Source: SZAS-103 sp038316385
GTDB lineage: Bacteria; Pseudomonadota; Gammaproteobacteria; Xanthomonadales; Xanthomonadaceae
DNA length: 64,000 nucleotides
Direction of reading: 5' to 3'
Assembly: GCA_038316385.1 (NCBI GenBank)
Contig: JBBQAN010000002.1
Span: 62,001-126,000 of the forward strand
Within the stretch, counting starts at the first letter, position 1; every line of letters starts with the position of its first letter. The notes under the pieces are model-generated. The model had not been told where the DNA came from, ran no database searches, and saw only the letters and a list, made by a program, of their open reading frames with translations. Positions 1 to 8,758 of this stretch are shown piece after piece. Made by a program: the position numbers and the translations under genes.

Positions 1-126
1 CTGGGCATCGTGTTGCCGAAGGAATGCAAACCGATCGAGGATTACGGCATGCGCATCTTCCGCAATCCCGGCTTCCTGCGCAGCCTGACGCCCGAGGAGC
101 GCGTCTTGCGCGAGATCGCTTTATGA
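1..126 (+). CDS. sspA: Stringent starvation protein A, C-terminal fragment
   Basis: This is the last 41 codons of a gene entering from the left edge, ending at TGA 124-126. The visible tail, with an LGI...LPKE start, a YGMRIF segment and an SLTPEER ending, resembles the C-terminal helix region of SspA (glutathione S-transferase fold, RNA-polymerase-associated stress regulator). The call is supported mainly by sspB lying immediately downstream, the usual sspA-sspB arrangement. Only the C-terminus is present, so the fold and N-terminal thioredoxin-like half cannot be checked. Confidence 0.75.
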   Translation: MGIVLPKECKPIEDYGMRIFRNPGFLRSLTPEERVLREIAL

Positions 127-202
127 GCACGGATTCGGTGGAAGCCGGCTCCGTTAAGGCCGATGCCATGGCCGTGATCATCGCGAACTCCGTTTTTCGC
201 TG

Positions 203-673
203 GTGAGCACCGACGCGCCGACGATGACCTCCAATCGCCCTTACCTGATCCGGGCGGTGTACGAGTGGATCAACGACAACGGGATGACGCCGTACCTGCT
301 TGTGGATGCCGGTCATGCCGGCGTGATGGCGCCGGCGCAGGCGATCAAGGACGGCCGGCTGATCCTCAATATCGCCGCGCGCGCGGTCACCCAGCTCAGT
401 CTGGGCGACCAGGAAATTCACTTTCTTGCGCGTTTCGGCGGCGTCAGCCAGTCGGTGCGGGTGCCGGTCGCCGCTGTGCAGGCGGTATACGCGCAAGAGA
501 GCGGGCAGGGCATGGCGCTGCCGGAAGAGGCTGCCGGTCATTCGCTCCCGGCGCATCCCGGCAGCGCGAAGACGGGCGGCTCGCAGGACGATGGCCCTGA
601 TGGCCCGCCCGATGCCACGCCTCCGACCGCAGACAGTACCCGGCGCGGCGCGCACCTGCGTGTGGTGAAGTAG
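203..673 (+). CDS. sspB: ClpXP protease specificity-enhancing factor SspB
   Basis: SspB is an adaptor that binds ssrA-tagged proteins and delivers them to ClpXP. The N-terminal substrate-binding domain (about residues 8-105) carries RPYLIRAVYEW, ILNIAARAV and the ARFGGVSQ strand, all typical of the family. A long acidic/proline-rich flexible linker follows, and the protein ends in the ClpX-tethering tail LRVVK, the same kind of terminus as in E. coli SspB. Start: GTG 203 is the upstream option; ATG 224 (MTSNRPY) is equally plausible because homology begins there. It follows sspA by 76 bp and is probably cotranscribed with it. Confidence 0.93.
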   Translation: MSTDAPTMTSNRPYLIRAVYEWINDNGMTPYLLVDAGHAGVMAPAQAIKDGRLILNIAARAVTQLSLGDQEIHFLARFGGVSQSVRVPVAAVQAVYAQESGQGMALPEEAAGHSLPAHPGSAKTGGSQDDGPDGPPDATPPTADSTRRGAHLRVVK

Positions 674-822
674 GGCGTTGCTGCAGGAGCTCAATTGCGA
701 ATGCCCGGCTTTTGCTGCGGGCCGTTTTTTGGTGTCGATTACGTTATCTTTGAGTGCGGTTGGGGAGCCGGGTCTGCGCAGCCGCGCACGGATCAATGCG
801 TATCGGATCGAAGGGGAATGGG

Positions 823-1620
823 ATGAAACTGGTATTTCCGAACGGCGAGCACCCGCAGGTGCTGCTCAACCCCGGCGTCAACCGGATCGGTTCGGCGCCC
901 GACAACTCGGTGGTGCTGGATCGGCCCGGCATCGCGCCGCTGCACTGCGAGATTCATCAGAGTGGCGTCGGCGTGAACTTGCAGGTTCCACATGGCGTTG
1001 GCGCGGTCATGGTCAACGACAAGCCGGTGCGCGAGATGATCGCATTGCGCGCTGGCGACACGATTGGCATTGGTGGCGTCGTCGCGCGCGTAGCTGCACT
1101 GGACGCGCCGCGTGTGGTTCCACCAGGCAGCGCGCCTTCTTTGGACCCGGGAGTGGGAGACGATAGTGGCGCGACGCGGATGCGCGCGGCGGTGCCTAAA
1201 TTCATCCTGCGCGGCGTCTCCGGCCCGGTGTTCGGCAAGATGTATCCAGTGGCTGGCCCGACCGTGATCGGACGTGCGCCCGAATGCGGCATTCCAGTGA
1301 CAGTCGATGAGATCTCGCGTCGTCATGTCGAACTCAAGCCGGTCGCGGACGGATTGTCGGTGGAGGATCTCGGCTCGGCCAACGGCACCTATATCAATGG
1401 CCAGCGCACCCAGAAAGGTTTCATGAAACCCGGCGACGAACTGCGCCTGGATGCCGTGCGTTTCATGCTTGTCGCGCCAGGACAGGAAGTCGCGGCGACC
1501 CGCAAGCTCGATGGATCAGGGTCGGCAGCGGCGGACAAGCCTGGTGGCAATACCAAGCTGATCGCCATCGTGATCGCAATGGCGGTGATCGCCGTGATCG
1601 TCGTTTACATGATGCGGTGA
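823..1620 (+). CDS. FHA-domain protein with C-terminal membrane anchor
   Basis: This is a 265-residue protein with two forkhead-associated modules. The first (about residues 1-90) is degenerate: it has RIGSAPDNSVVL but lacks the classical SxxH loop. The second (about 138-215) is canonical, with GRAPECG, SRRHVEL and the SANGTYING loop used for phosphothreonine binding. A Gly/Ala-rich linker leads to one transmembrane helix at residues 244-263 and a very short basic tail, so the FHA part should face the cytoplasm. ATG 823 was chosen because AAGGGGAA lies just upstream and the FHA fold starts there. The partner kinase is not in the window. Function beyond phosphopeptide recognition is unknown. 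Confidence 0.85.
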   Translation: MKLVFPNGEHPQVLLNPGVNRIGSAPDNSVVLDRPGIAPLHCEIHQSGVGVNLQVPHGVGAVMVNDKPVREMIALRAGDTIGIGGVVARVAALDAPRVVPPGSAPSLDPGVGDDSGATRMRAAVPKFILRGVSGPVFGKMYPVAGPTVIGRAPECGIPVTVDEISRRHVELKPVADGLSVEDLGSANGTYINGQRTQKGFMKPGDELRLDAVRFMLVAPGQEVAATRKLDGSGSAAADKPGGNTKLIAIVIAMAVIAVIVVYMMR

Positions 1621-1695
1621 GGAAACTGAGCCAGTCGTAACGTGCGCCATGCGCACGTCCGATGTCGAAGGATGTTTCCGTGCGCGCAGCGCAGG

Positions 1696-2574
1696 TTAGA
1701 TTTGCGACGATTCCGGCGGTGTGCCGAAACGCATCGAAAAATCGACTGCGCTGACGTGCTTCGTGAGCGCCCCGACCGAAATGCAATCCACGCCGGTCTT
1801 CGCGATTGCACCCACGCTCTCCAGATCGACCCCGCCAGATACTTCCAGCGGCACACGTCCGTCTGCGCGACGCACTGCTTCGGATAAATCTTCCGCGCTG
1901 AATTCGTCGAGCAGGACGCGCTCGGGCCGAGCGATCAACGCCTGATCGAGCTCATCGAGAGTTTCCACTTCGACGATCAATGGCACACCGGGATGCTGCG
2001 CGCGCGCATGTTGCACGGCTGCGGTCAGCGATCCAGCCGCGAGAATGTGGTTTTCCTTCACCATCATCGCGTCGTACAGGCCCAGCCGATGATTGCTGCC
2101 GCCGCCGGCACGTACCGCGTATTTCTGCGCGAGTCGCAAACCCGGCAAGGTCTTGCGGGTATCGAGGATCATCGCTCGCGTGCCGCGGACGGCGTCGACG
2201 AAACGCGCTGTGATGGTCGCGGTCGCCGAGAGCGTCTGCAGGAAATTCAGCGCGGTGCGTTCACCGCTGAGCAGCGCGCGCGAACGTCCGAGCAATCGGC
2301 ACAGCACTGCACCGGCCAGGACATGCGCGCCTTCGACGACATTCCAGTCGATCCGCACGTTGGCATCGAGCGCGCGGAACGTCGCGTCGAACCACGGACG
2401 TCCGGCGATCACTGCAGCGGCTTGTTTGCAGATCACATAAGCCTGCGCAGGGACGTCGGGCAGCAGGTCGGCGGTCACGTCGCCGCTGCCGAGGTCTTCG
2501 GTCAAGGCACGTGCCACATCAGCCGCGACGATCGCGTCCGTCATGAAATCGGGCGGTTGCAGGGATGCGTTCAT
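1696..2574 (-). CDS. nadC: Nicotinate-nucleotide pyrophosphorylase (carboxylating)
   Basis: NadC converts quinolinate and PRPP to nicotinate mononucleotide, CO2 and pyrophosphate in de novo NAD synthesis. The 292-residue product has the expected order of family motifs: SGERTALNFLQ, the DTRKTLPGLR active-site segment, GGGSNHRLGLYDAMMVKENH, and the C-terminal barrel motif VSGGVD...ISVGALT. Length matches the family (about 280-300). Start ATG 2574 (MNASLQ) is preferred over the upstream in-frame codon at 2631, which would overlap the preceding DUF1631 gene. It sits 25 bp downstream of that gene and is probably the last gene of the Trm112-DUF1631-nadC leftward unit. Confidence 0.95.
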   Translation of the reverse strand: MNASLQPPDFMTDAIVAADVARALTEDLGSGDVTADLLPDVPAQAYVICKQAAAVIAGRPWFDATFRALDANVRIDWNVVEGAHVLAGAVLCRLLGRSRALLSGERTALNFLQTLSATATITARFVDAVRGTRAMILDTRKTLPGLRLAQKYAVRAGGGSNHRLGLYDAMMVKENHILAAGSLTAAVQHARAQHPGVPLIVEVETLDELDQALIARPERVLLDEFSAEDLSEAVRRADGRVPLEVSGGVDLESVGAIAKTGVDCISVGALTKHVSAVDFSMRFGTPPESSQI

Positions 2575-2599
2575 GCCTGCAAGGGTAGCAGCGCAACGC

Positions 2600-4777
2600 T
2601 CAGGCGCGTTTCGCCTGCGCGGTTGCGGCATCCGTGCGCGCTTGCGCGAGTACCTGGGTTAGCGCGCGTTGCATTACCTGGGTGTTCTCGAGGATGCGGG
2701 CATGCCCGTTTTCGATTGCATGGGCGATGTCCTCGGGGCGACGTTCGCCGATCTTCAGGCCGTTGCGGTTGACGAACAGACAACGCCCGGAATACGGGCT
2801 GACCCACGACAGGCGCGCGCGCTCATTGCCGGGTTGGTCGTCGAAGGATAGCCAGACGCCCGGCCGCAAGGCACGCACGCGCTCCAGCAGTTCGGGATTC
2901 ACGTTTTGCGGCAACGGTTGTTCTTCGATGCCGTTCGGATCGGTGGCCAATGCGCCAGGGGCGTTCGCTGCTGGCGGTTCGGTTTCGATGAATGCTGGCG
3001 CGGGCAGTTCGCCCATGCGAAAACGCACGTACTGCTGCAACTCGCCAACCAATTGGCGGATCTCGCTGTCCTGATACGCCACGGTCGCCAGACCTTGCTG
3101 CAGCTGCACTTCCATGACCGGCAGCAGCGCGCGCAGGCGGAGGTGCTCGAGGCGATCCTTGCCGACGTTCGCGCACCAGACCAGCGATTCAGCGAAACCG
3201 AGCGCTTCGCGGTACGCCTGCGATTCCGGGCCTTGACGCAGCCACAACAGCACTAGGCAATTCATCCACGGACGCGTGACCAGATAACGCACCCAAGTCG
3301 GGATCGTCGCATCGCCGATAATCCGGGTCAGCGCCATGTTGACCTGCCGACGCGCCTGCCAGAGCCGCTCGCGTCCGGCGTGCGCTTCAACCGCACGCTG
3401 CTCGGCCAATTCGGCGCGACGACGCTGCTGTTCGAGTTGCGAACGCAAATGCGCGACCGTGCGGTCGGCTTCGTCACTGCTCTCGCTCGTTGTTATTTTG
3501 TGCAGCGCGCCGCGCAGTTCGGCGAGCGAACGTTCGCCCGGATCCACGCTCGGACACCAGCCAATCGCGCTCTCGCCGATCAGGTCGATCAACTGACGCA
3601 ACGGATGATGGTTTTCGGCCAGCAGGCCCGGGTGTTTCAGCGACGCGCGCATCACCGGCAACAGCAGGCTCTGCATCACCGGCTGCATCGGTGGCGGCAT
3701 GCTGCGGTCGTTCGAGAGCGCGTCGAACACGCGGCCGACGATGTCCACCGTCGCCGCCTGCTGCGGCGACGGTGGCAGGCCATCATCGGCGTAGCGCGCT
3801 TCGGCCAGCAATTGCGCTGCGAGCATTCTCGGCGGCGGCAACGGCCGTTCACGCAATCGCGCAAGCGCGCGATCCATCACTTCGGCCGCAGTCGCGGTCT
3901 TCTGCACCGTTGACGATGACGCCGCGGTGTATGTGAGGGCGGCGGATTCGATGTCGTGCATCAGCAGCGTGCGCAGAGCGACAAACAGATCGACATCGCG
4001 TGGCTCGACCGTTGCCGCAACGACAACCGGTTCGGCATATGCGTTCGCAGGCGCCTGCGGCTTGGTCGTCGCCGGATGGTGCAGCGCTTGCTGCTGGCTG
4101 CGCGGCTGTCCGGATGCGCGCGCGCGCGCATGGCCATGAGTCGCGTCGAGCATCGGCAACATGCCGGCCCCGGCAAGTCGCACATTCATTTCCGCATATG
4201 CAGGTTCGAGCGCGCCGAGCACTTGCCGCTCGAACAATTTGTAAAGCACCAGTCGCGTGTGCAGATCGATTTCCAGCATGGCCGACGCGTCGCTGAACGT
4301 CTTGCCGATCCGCAACGGCCCGAGCGGATTGCGTTGCAGATCCATGCCCGTGTCGCCAAGCAGTACACCAAGCCGCTGATTGAACGCGTGCAGCGCCGAA
4401 CCGATGCGTTGTATTGTGCGGGTGGCCATGCCGTCGAGCGCGAGTTCTACCTCGAGATCCTCCGGCGCAACCAGCGAAAGCTGCGCGTACAGCGGATGCG
4501 GGGATTCATCGGCAGTTGCTTCGGATTGGCCGAGTGCTGCAAGGAAATGCTCCTGCACCGCACCGCGTTGATGGCGGCATTCGCGCAGCGCGTCGAAGTA
4601 ATGCTGCTGGGCGTCGCCGGAACGCGCGTTCTCGCCCAGCTCGAACAGGGTGTCGTCGAGCGCATCGAACAGGGCCGTCACCGGCTCGCGCAAACGCACG
4701 CGCAAGCCGTCGAGCAACTCGCGCAGCACGCGCGCGCGCGCGTGCTCTGGCAACGGACGGGTGGTGTCGTCGCTCAT
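2600..4777 (-). CDS. DUF1631 family protein
   Basis: A 725-residue, mostly alpha-helical protein matching the DUF1631 family as I recognise it. The N-terminus contains the REPVTALFDALDDTLFE region and the charged helix before HFLAALG. A coiled-coil stretch lies around residues 440-480 (SQLEQQRRRAELAEQRAVEAH). The C-terminal 80 residues (GVWLSF... RLSWVSPYSGRCLFVNR) resemble the PilZ-like beta domain seen at the end of these proteins. No signal peptide or membrane segment is visible. Biochemical function is unknown. In related genomes the family occurs near nadC, as here, but no functional link is established. Confidence 0.82.
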   Translation of the reverse strand: MSDDTTRPLPEHARARVLRELLDGLRVRLREPVTALFDALDDTLFELGENARSGDAQQHYFDALRECRHQRGAVQEHFLAALGQSEATADESPHPLYAQLSLVAPEDLEVELALDGMATRTIQRIGSALHAFNQRLGVLLGDTGMDLQRNPLGPLRIGKTFSDASAMLEIDLHTRLVLYKLFERQVLGALEPAYAEMNVRLAGAGMLPMLDATHGHARARASGQPRSQQQALHHPATTKPQAPANAYAEPVVVAATVEPRDVDLFVALRTLLMHDIESAALTYTAASSSTVQKTATAAEVMDRALARLRERPLPPPRMLAAQLLAEARYADDGLPPSPQQAATVDIVGRVFDALSNDRSMPPPMQPVMQSLLLPVMRASLKHPGLLAENHHPLRQLIDLIGESAIGWCPSVDPGERSLAELRGALHKITTSESSDEADRTVAHLRSQLEQQRRRAELAEQRAVEAHAGRERLWQARRQVNMALTRIIGDATIPTWVRYLVTRPWMNCLVLLWLRQGPESQAYREALGFAESLVWCANVGKDRLEHLRLRALLPVMEVQLQQGLATVAYQDSEIRQLVGELQQYVRFRMGELPAPAFIETEPPAANAPGALATDPNGIEEQPLPQNVNPELLERVRALRPGVWLSFDDQPGNERARLSWVSPYSGRCLFVNRNGLKIGERRPEDIAHAIENGHARILENTQVMQRALTQVLAQARTDAATAQAKRA

Positions 4778-4849
4778 CGCGTGCCGGTCAGGATCGGGGC
4801 TGTCATGGGGCGGACTGCCGCGCTTGGAGATGCAGGCAGTGTAGGTGCG

Positions 4850-5116
4850 TCACGCAGGGAAATTTGTGACCTGCACTGAGGAAATGGAATCGTCCTGCAG
4901 TAAAACCGGGATGCCATCGTCGATGCGATAGATCAGCTTGCGGTCGCGGGTGATCAGGCCTTCGGTCAACTGTTCGGCTTGCGTACTGCCATCGGCGCGC
5001 CGCAGACTGCCGCTCGCGACCGCGCGATTGATCACTTCAAGGTCGGTTGTTTGCAGCATCGACAGCGGCTGGCGGGTGCTCGGGCAGCACAGGATATCGA
5101 GCAGTCGGCGATCCAT
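4850..5116 (-). CDS. Trm112 family protein (YcaR-like)
   Basis: An 88-residue protein with the Trm112/UPF0434 signature: N-terminal LLDILCCPSTRQPL and a C-terminal YRIDDGIPVLL strand. In eukaryotes Trm112 is a small activator of methyltransferases; bacterial members are poorly characterised. It is longer than the usual 60-70 residues because of an insertion in the middle (about residues 35-60). Only one pair of cysteines (CC) is visible, so a complete four-Cys zinc site is not present. It is divergent from purE and upstream of the DUF1631 gene on the same strand. Confidence 0.85.
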   Translation of the reverse strand: MDRRLLDILCCPSTRQPLSMLQTTDLEVINRAVASGSLRRADGSTQAEQLTEGLITRDRKLIYRIDDGIPVLLQDDSISSVQVTNFPA

Positions 5117-5224
5117 GTTTCTCCGGTGTTGCAGCGTAGGCTGTCATCGTGCTTCTCGGCCAATATTGTATTCGCTGGCGGCATATACAACAAATTTATC
5201 ATTCGGTGCACGAAGGGGTGGAAG

Positions 5225-5749
5225 ATGGCCAATACCAACACAGTGCCGCCCGTGGTCGGCGTCGTCATGGGTTCCCGCTCGGACTGGGAGACGATGCAGC
5301 ACGCCAGCGCGCGGCTCGACGCGCTGGGCATCACGCACGAGGTGCGCATCGTGTCGGCGCATCGCACGCCCGATCTATTGTTCGATTATGCGGAGAAAGC
5401 CGCTTCGCGCGGCCTGCGTGCGATCATCGCGGGAGCTGGCGGTGCCGCACATTTGCCGGGGATGCTGGCGGCGAAGACGCGCGTGCCTGTGCTCGGCGTT
5501 CCAGTGCAATCGAAGGCATTAAGCGGACTCGACTCGCTGTTGTCGATCGTGCAGATGCCGGCCGGCGTGCCGGTGGCAACATTTGCGATCGGCGCCGCAG
5601 GCGCAGCGAATGCAGCAATATTCGCGGCCGCCTTGATCGCGCACGACGATGATGCAGTGCGCACTGCACTCGATGCATTCCGCAACAAACAGACCCAGGA
5701 TGTGCTCGATCACGCCGATCCGCGCGGTGTCGCGCCGCCTAACGGATGA
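5225..5749 (+). CDS. purE: N5-carboxyaminoimidazole ribonucleotide mutase
   Basis: PurE moves the carboxyl group of N5-CAIR to give CAIR in purine synthesis. The 174-residue protein shows the class I PurE motifs: VMGSRSDWETM near the N-terminus, SAHRTPD, the glycine-rich GAGGAAHLPGM loop and PVLGVPV. ATG 5225 follows an AAGGGG ribosome-binding site. Its stop overlaps the purK start by four bases (ATGA), indicating translational coupling of the two enzymes, which act consecutively. Confidence 0.97.
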   Translation: MANTNTVPPVVGVVMGSRSDWETMQHASARLDALGITHEVRIVSAHRTPDLLFDYAEKAASRGLRAIIAGAGGAAHLPGMLAAKTRVPVLGVPVQSKALSGLDSLLSIVQMPAGVPVATFAIGAAGAANAAIFAAALIAHDDDAVRTALDAFRNKQTQDVLDHADPRGVAPPNG

Positions 5750-6900
5750 CTGCAATGTCGATCACGTCAGTGGGCATTCTCGGCGGCGGCCAACTCGCGC
5801 GCATGCTTGCGTTGGCGGGCGCGCCGCTGGGCCTGCGTTTCGTTGTGCTTGATGCTGCGGTCGATGCCTGCGCCGCGCAATGTGCACCCTTGCTGCGCGC
5901 CGACTATCACGACTTCGAGGCGCTCGCCGAATTCGCAGCGCGTGTCGATGTGGCGACCTTCGATTTCGAGAATGTCCCGGCCGACAGCGCGCATTGGCTT
6001 GCCGAGCGCGTGCCGGTGTTCCCGAATCCGCGTGCGCTAGGCGTTGCGCAGGATCGACTCGCCGAGAAATCGCTGTTCCGCGAGCTCGGCATCGCGGTGC
6101 CGGCGTTCGCTGATGTCGATTCGCGCGCTGCGCTGGATGCCGCGATCGCGCGTATCGGTGCGCCATGCATTCTCAAGACGCGACGCCTCGGTTACGACGG
6201 CAAGGGTCAGTTCCGTTTGCGCGATGCCGCCGACGCCGACGCCGCGTGGCAGTCGCTCGGCGCGCAGGCGGCAACGGTCGGCTTGATCCTCGAAGGCTTC
6301 GTGCATTTCCAGCGCGAGATCTCGGTGGTCGCGGTGCGCTCGCGCCAAGGCGAATTCCGCCCTTGGGCGTTAACCGAGAATTGGCACGAGTCGGGGATTC
6401 TTGCGGCGAGCCTGGCGCCGGCGACGGTCGATGCGGCGATTGCAGAGAAAGCGATCGCGCACGCGCGCGCGGTTGCGGAATCGCTCGATTACGTCGGGGT
6501 GTTCGCGCTGGAATTGTTTCTTGCGAACGGCGAACTTCTGGCGAACGAAATGGCACCGCGCGTGCACAACTCCGGGCACTGGACCATTGAAGGCGCCGAG
6601 ACCTCGCAATTCGAGAACCATTTACGCGCCGTACTCGGCCTGCCGCTCGGTAGCACGCGCATGGTCGGCCATGCGTGCATGCTGAACTGGATTGGTGAAT
6701 TGCCGGATGCAAACGCCGTGCTGAGCGATTCGTGCGGACACTGGCATGACTACGGCAAGTCGCCGCGCGAAGGCCGCAAGGTCGGGCATGCGACGCTGCG
6801 TGCGGATACGCCTGCTGAACTGTCTGAATCATTGCGGCGTGTAGGCGCTGTGCTGGGTCGTGAAACGCAGGTAGCGCCAGTGATCGAACGCCTCGCCTGA
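5746..6900 (+). CDS. purK: 5-(carboxyamino)imidazole ribonucleotide synthase
   Basis: PurK is an ATP-grasp ligase making N5-CAIR from AIR, bicarbonate and ATP, the substrate of PurE. The 384-residue product begins with the dinucleotide-like GILGGGQLARML, has the ATP-grasp lysine region KTRRLGYDGKGQ, and the metal/ATP motif LANEMAPRVHNSGHWT. Length is slightly above E. coli PurK. The start overlaps the purE stop; an alternative ATG lies at 5755. The gene ends just before a bidirectional terminator shared with sodB. Confidence 0.97.
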   Translation: MTAMSITSVGILGGGQLARMLALAGAPLGLRFVVLDAAVDACAAQCAPLLRADYHDFEALAEFAARVDVATFDFENVPADSAHWLAERVPVFPNPRALGVAQDRLAEKSLFRELGIAVPAFADVDSRAALDAAIARIGAPCILKTRRLGYDGKGQFRLRDAADADAAWQSLGAQAATVGLILEGFVHFQREISVVAVRSRQGEFRPWALTENWHESGILAASLAPATVDAAIAEKAIAHARAVAESLDYVGVFALELFLANGELLANEMAPRVHNSGHWTIEGAETSQFENHLRAVLGLPLGSTRMVGHACMLNWIGELPDANAVLSDSCGHWHDYGKSPREGRKVGHATLRADTPAELSESLRRVGAVLGRETQVAPVIERLA

Positions 6901-6904
6901 GACA

Positions 6905-6933
6905 AAAGCGGCCGGATCGCTCCGGCCGTTTCT
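6905..6933. terminator. Bidirectional intrinsic terminator between purK and sodB
   Basis: An 8-bp perfect stem (CGGCCGGA, 6909-6916, with TCCGGCCG, 6921-6928) and a TCGC tetraloop are flanked by AAAA on the left and TTTCTCTT on the right. It serves convergent purK (+) and sodB (-). Confidence 0.88.
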
Positions 6934-6956
6934 CTTATCAGCGCTGATCGTGCGAC

Positions 6957-7535
6957 TCAGCCCATGTTCTTCGACGCGAACTCCCAGTTCGCCAGACTCC
7001 AGAACGCCTCGACATATTTCGGTCGCGCGTTGCGGTAGTCGATGTAATAGGCGTGTTCCCACACATCGCATGTCAGCAGTGGCTTGTCGGTGCCGGTGAT
7101 TGGAGTTGCGGCGTTGGAGGTGCTGACGATCGCGAGCGCGCCGTCGGTGCGCTGCACCAGCCAGGCCCAGCCGGAACCGAACGTGCCGACCGCAGCCTTG
7201 CCGAATTCTTCCCTGAACGCTGCGAACGAACCGAATGCCTTGCTGATCGCCTCCGCCAGTTTGCCGCTGGGTTCGCCGCCGCCTTGCGGTGACAGCGAGT
7301 TCCAGTAGAACGTGTGGTTCCAGACTTGCGCGGCATTGTTGAACATGCCGCCTTGCGATTTCTTGACGATGGTTTCGAGATCGGCGTCGGCGAATTCGGT
7401 GCCGGCGATCAGCTTGTTGAGGTTGTCCACGTAGGCCTGATGGTGCTTGCCGTAGTGGTAGTCCAGGGTCTCGGACGAGATGTGCGGTTGTAGCGCATCG
7501 CGCGCATAGGGCAGGGCAGGAAGTTCGATCGACAT
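6957..7535 (-). CDS. sodB: Superoxide dismutase [Fe]
   Basis: The 192-residue cytoplasmic enzyme dismutates superoxide. Metal ligands are recognisable: His in the LDYHYGKHH helix, His in NHTFYW, and Asp/His in the DVWEHAYYIDY motif. GGMFNNAAQVWNH and the Gly-rich TFGSGWAWL match the Fe/Mn-SOD family; the Q in AAQVWNH and the overall length favour the Fe-dependent SodB type. The start ATG 7535 has AAGGAG six bases upstream, so the longer in-frame start at 7568 is unlikely. It is transcribed toward purK and separated from it by a terminator. Confidence 0.95.
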   Translation of the reverse strand: MSIELPALPYARDALQPHISSETLDYHYGKHHQAYVDNLNKLIAGTEFADADLETIVKKSQGGMFNNAAQVWNHTFYWNSLSPQGGGEPSGKLAEAISKAFGSFAAFREEFGKAAVGTFGSGWAWLVQRTDGALAIVSTSNAATPITGTDKPLLTCDVWEHAYYIDYRNARPKYVEAFWSLANWEFASKNMG

Positions 7536-7667
7536 GGCGGCTCCTTGGTCGCGGCAACGGGGCGTCATTGCCCCGCAGGGATTACAATTCTAGCAGTCGA
7601 TGCGTTCCATGCAGCGCTCTGACGCATTCATGACGCGGCCTTCGTGGCCACAGCTAAGGGGATTGGG

Positions 7668-7985
7668 ATGAACGTGATGGAACGGATCAAGACCGAGGTC
7701 GAGTCGCACGCGATCGTGCTCTACATGAAGGGCACACCGCAGTTTCCGATGTGCGGGTTTTCCAGCCGCACCGTGCAGGCGCTGAAGGAATCCGACGCGC
7801 AATACCATGCGGTCAACGTGCTCGAAGACCCGGAGATCCGCGCGAGCCTGCCGCGTTATTCCGACTGGCCGACATTCCCGCAATTGTTCATCAATGGTGA
7901 ATTGATCGGCGGTTGCGATATCGCCCTGGAATTGCACGCCAGCGGCGAGCTCAAGCGCATGGCCGCCGAGGCGCAGAACGCGTGA
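7668..7985 (+). CDS. grxD: Monothiol glutaredoxin, Grx4 family
   Basis: A 105-residue glutaredoxin of the CGFS class. It carries KGTPQFPMCGFS with the single active-site cysteine, WPTFPQLFINGELIGGCDI for glutathione/Fe-S binding, and the typical acidic N-terminal helix. Family members bind and transfer [2Fe-2S] clusters and interact with BolA proteins. ATG 7668 follows AAGGGGAT. The stop codon overlaps the GTG start of the next gene, so it heads a three-gene overlapping run (grxD, SDR, marC). Confidence 0.95.
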   Translation: MNVMERIKTEVESHAIVLYMKGTPQFPMCGFSSRTVQALKESDAQYHAVNVLEDPEIRASLPRYSDWPTFPQLFINGELIGGCDIALELHASGELKRMAAEAQNA

Positions 7986-8758
7986 TCGCTGCGCTGCACA
8001 ATGCTGATCCATCGCGATATGTCGGCGCGCTTGCGGATCGGGTGATCCTGATCACCGGCGCGAACGGCGCGCTCGGCGATGCGGCGGCGCGCGCATGTGC
8101 TGCGGCTGGCGCGAGCGTTGTATTACTCGGCCGGCGAGTACCGAAACTGCAACGCCTGCACGATGCGCTTGCTGCGATCGGGCCGCAGCCGGCGATCTAC
8201 CCGCTCGACTTGCTCGGTGCAACGCCGTCCGACCATGCCGAAATGGCGGTGCGCATCGGCGATGAATTCGGACGTCTTGATGGCATCCTGCATGCGGCGG
8301 CGGAGTTCCATGGGCTGACGCCGTTGCAGAACACCGATCCCTCCGACTTCGTCAACGCGCTGCACGTCAACGTCGGCGCGCCGTTCCTGCTGACCCAAGC
8401 CTGCCTGCCATTGCTGCGGCGCGCCCCGGACAGCGCAGTGGTGTTCGTGATGGACGATCCGCAACGCGTCGGTCGTGCCTACTGGGGCGGTTATGGCGTG
8501 GCGAAATTCGCATTGCAGGGATTGCTGCGCGTACTCGCCGACGAACTGGAAAACTCGTCTGTGCGTGTAGCAGCGTTGCAGCCAGGACCGATGCAGACGG
8601 CGTTGCGCGCGAAAGCCTTCATGACCGAAACACCGGGCACTTGGCCGCCGGCGAGCGCTTATGCCGAGGCTTGCGTGCATTTGTTGTCGGCTGCCGGTCG
8701 TGATCAACGCGGACAAGTTTGGGCACCCGCCATCGTTACAGCCGAAACTGCGCAATGA
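7982..8758 (+). CDS. SDR family oxidoreductase (YciK-like)
   Basis: A 258-residue short-chain dehydrogenase/reductase. The cofactor loop TGANGALG lies at about residues 26-33, and LGRR after the second strand indicates an NADP(H) preference. The catalytic tyrosine and lysine occur in YGVAKFALQG, and the PGPMQT loop is typical of YciK-like enzymes. In place of a clear catalytic serine the strand reads VVFVMDD, so activity on a classical alcohol/ketone substrate is uncertain. The GTG start at 7982 overlaps the grxD stop; no in-frame ATG fits before the Rossmann fold. Confidence 0.85.
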   Translation: MIAALHNADPSRYVGALADRVILITGANGALGDAAARACAAAGASVVLLGRRVPKLQRLHDALAAIGPQPAIYPLDLLGATPSDHAEMAVRIGDEFGRLDGILHAAAEFHGLTPLQNTDPSDFVNALHVNVGAPFLLTQACLPLLRRAPDSAVVFVMDDPQRVGRAYWGGYGVAKFALQGLLRVLADELENSSVRVAALQPGPMQTALRAKAFMTETPGTWPPASAYAEACVHLLSAAGRDQRGQVWAPAIVTAETAQ

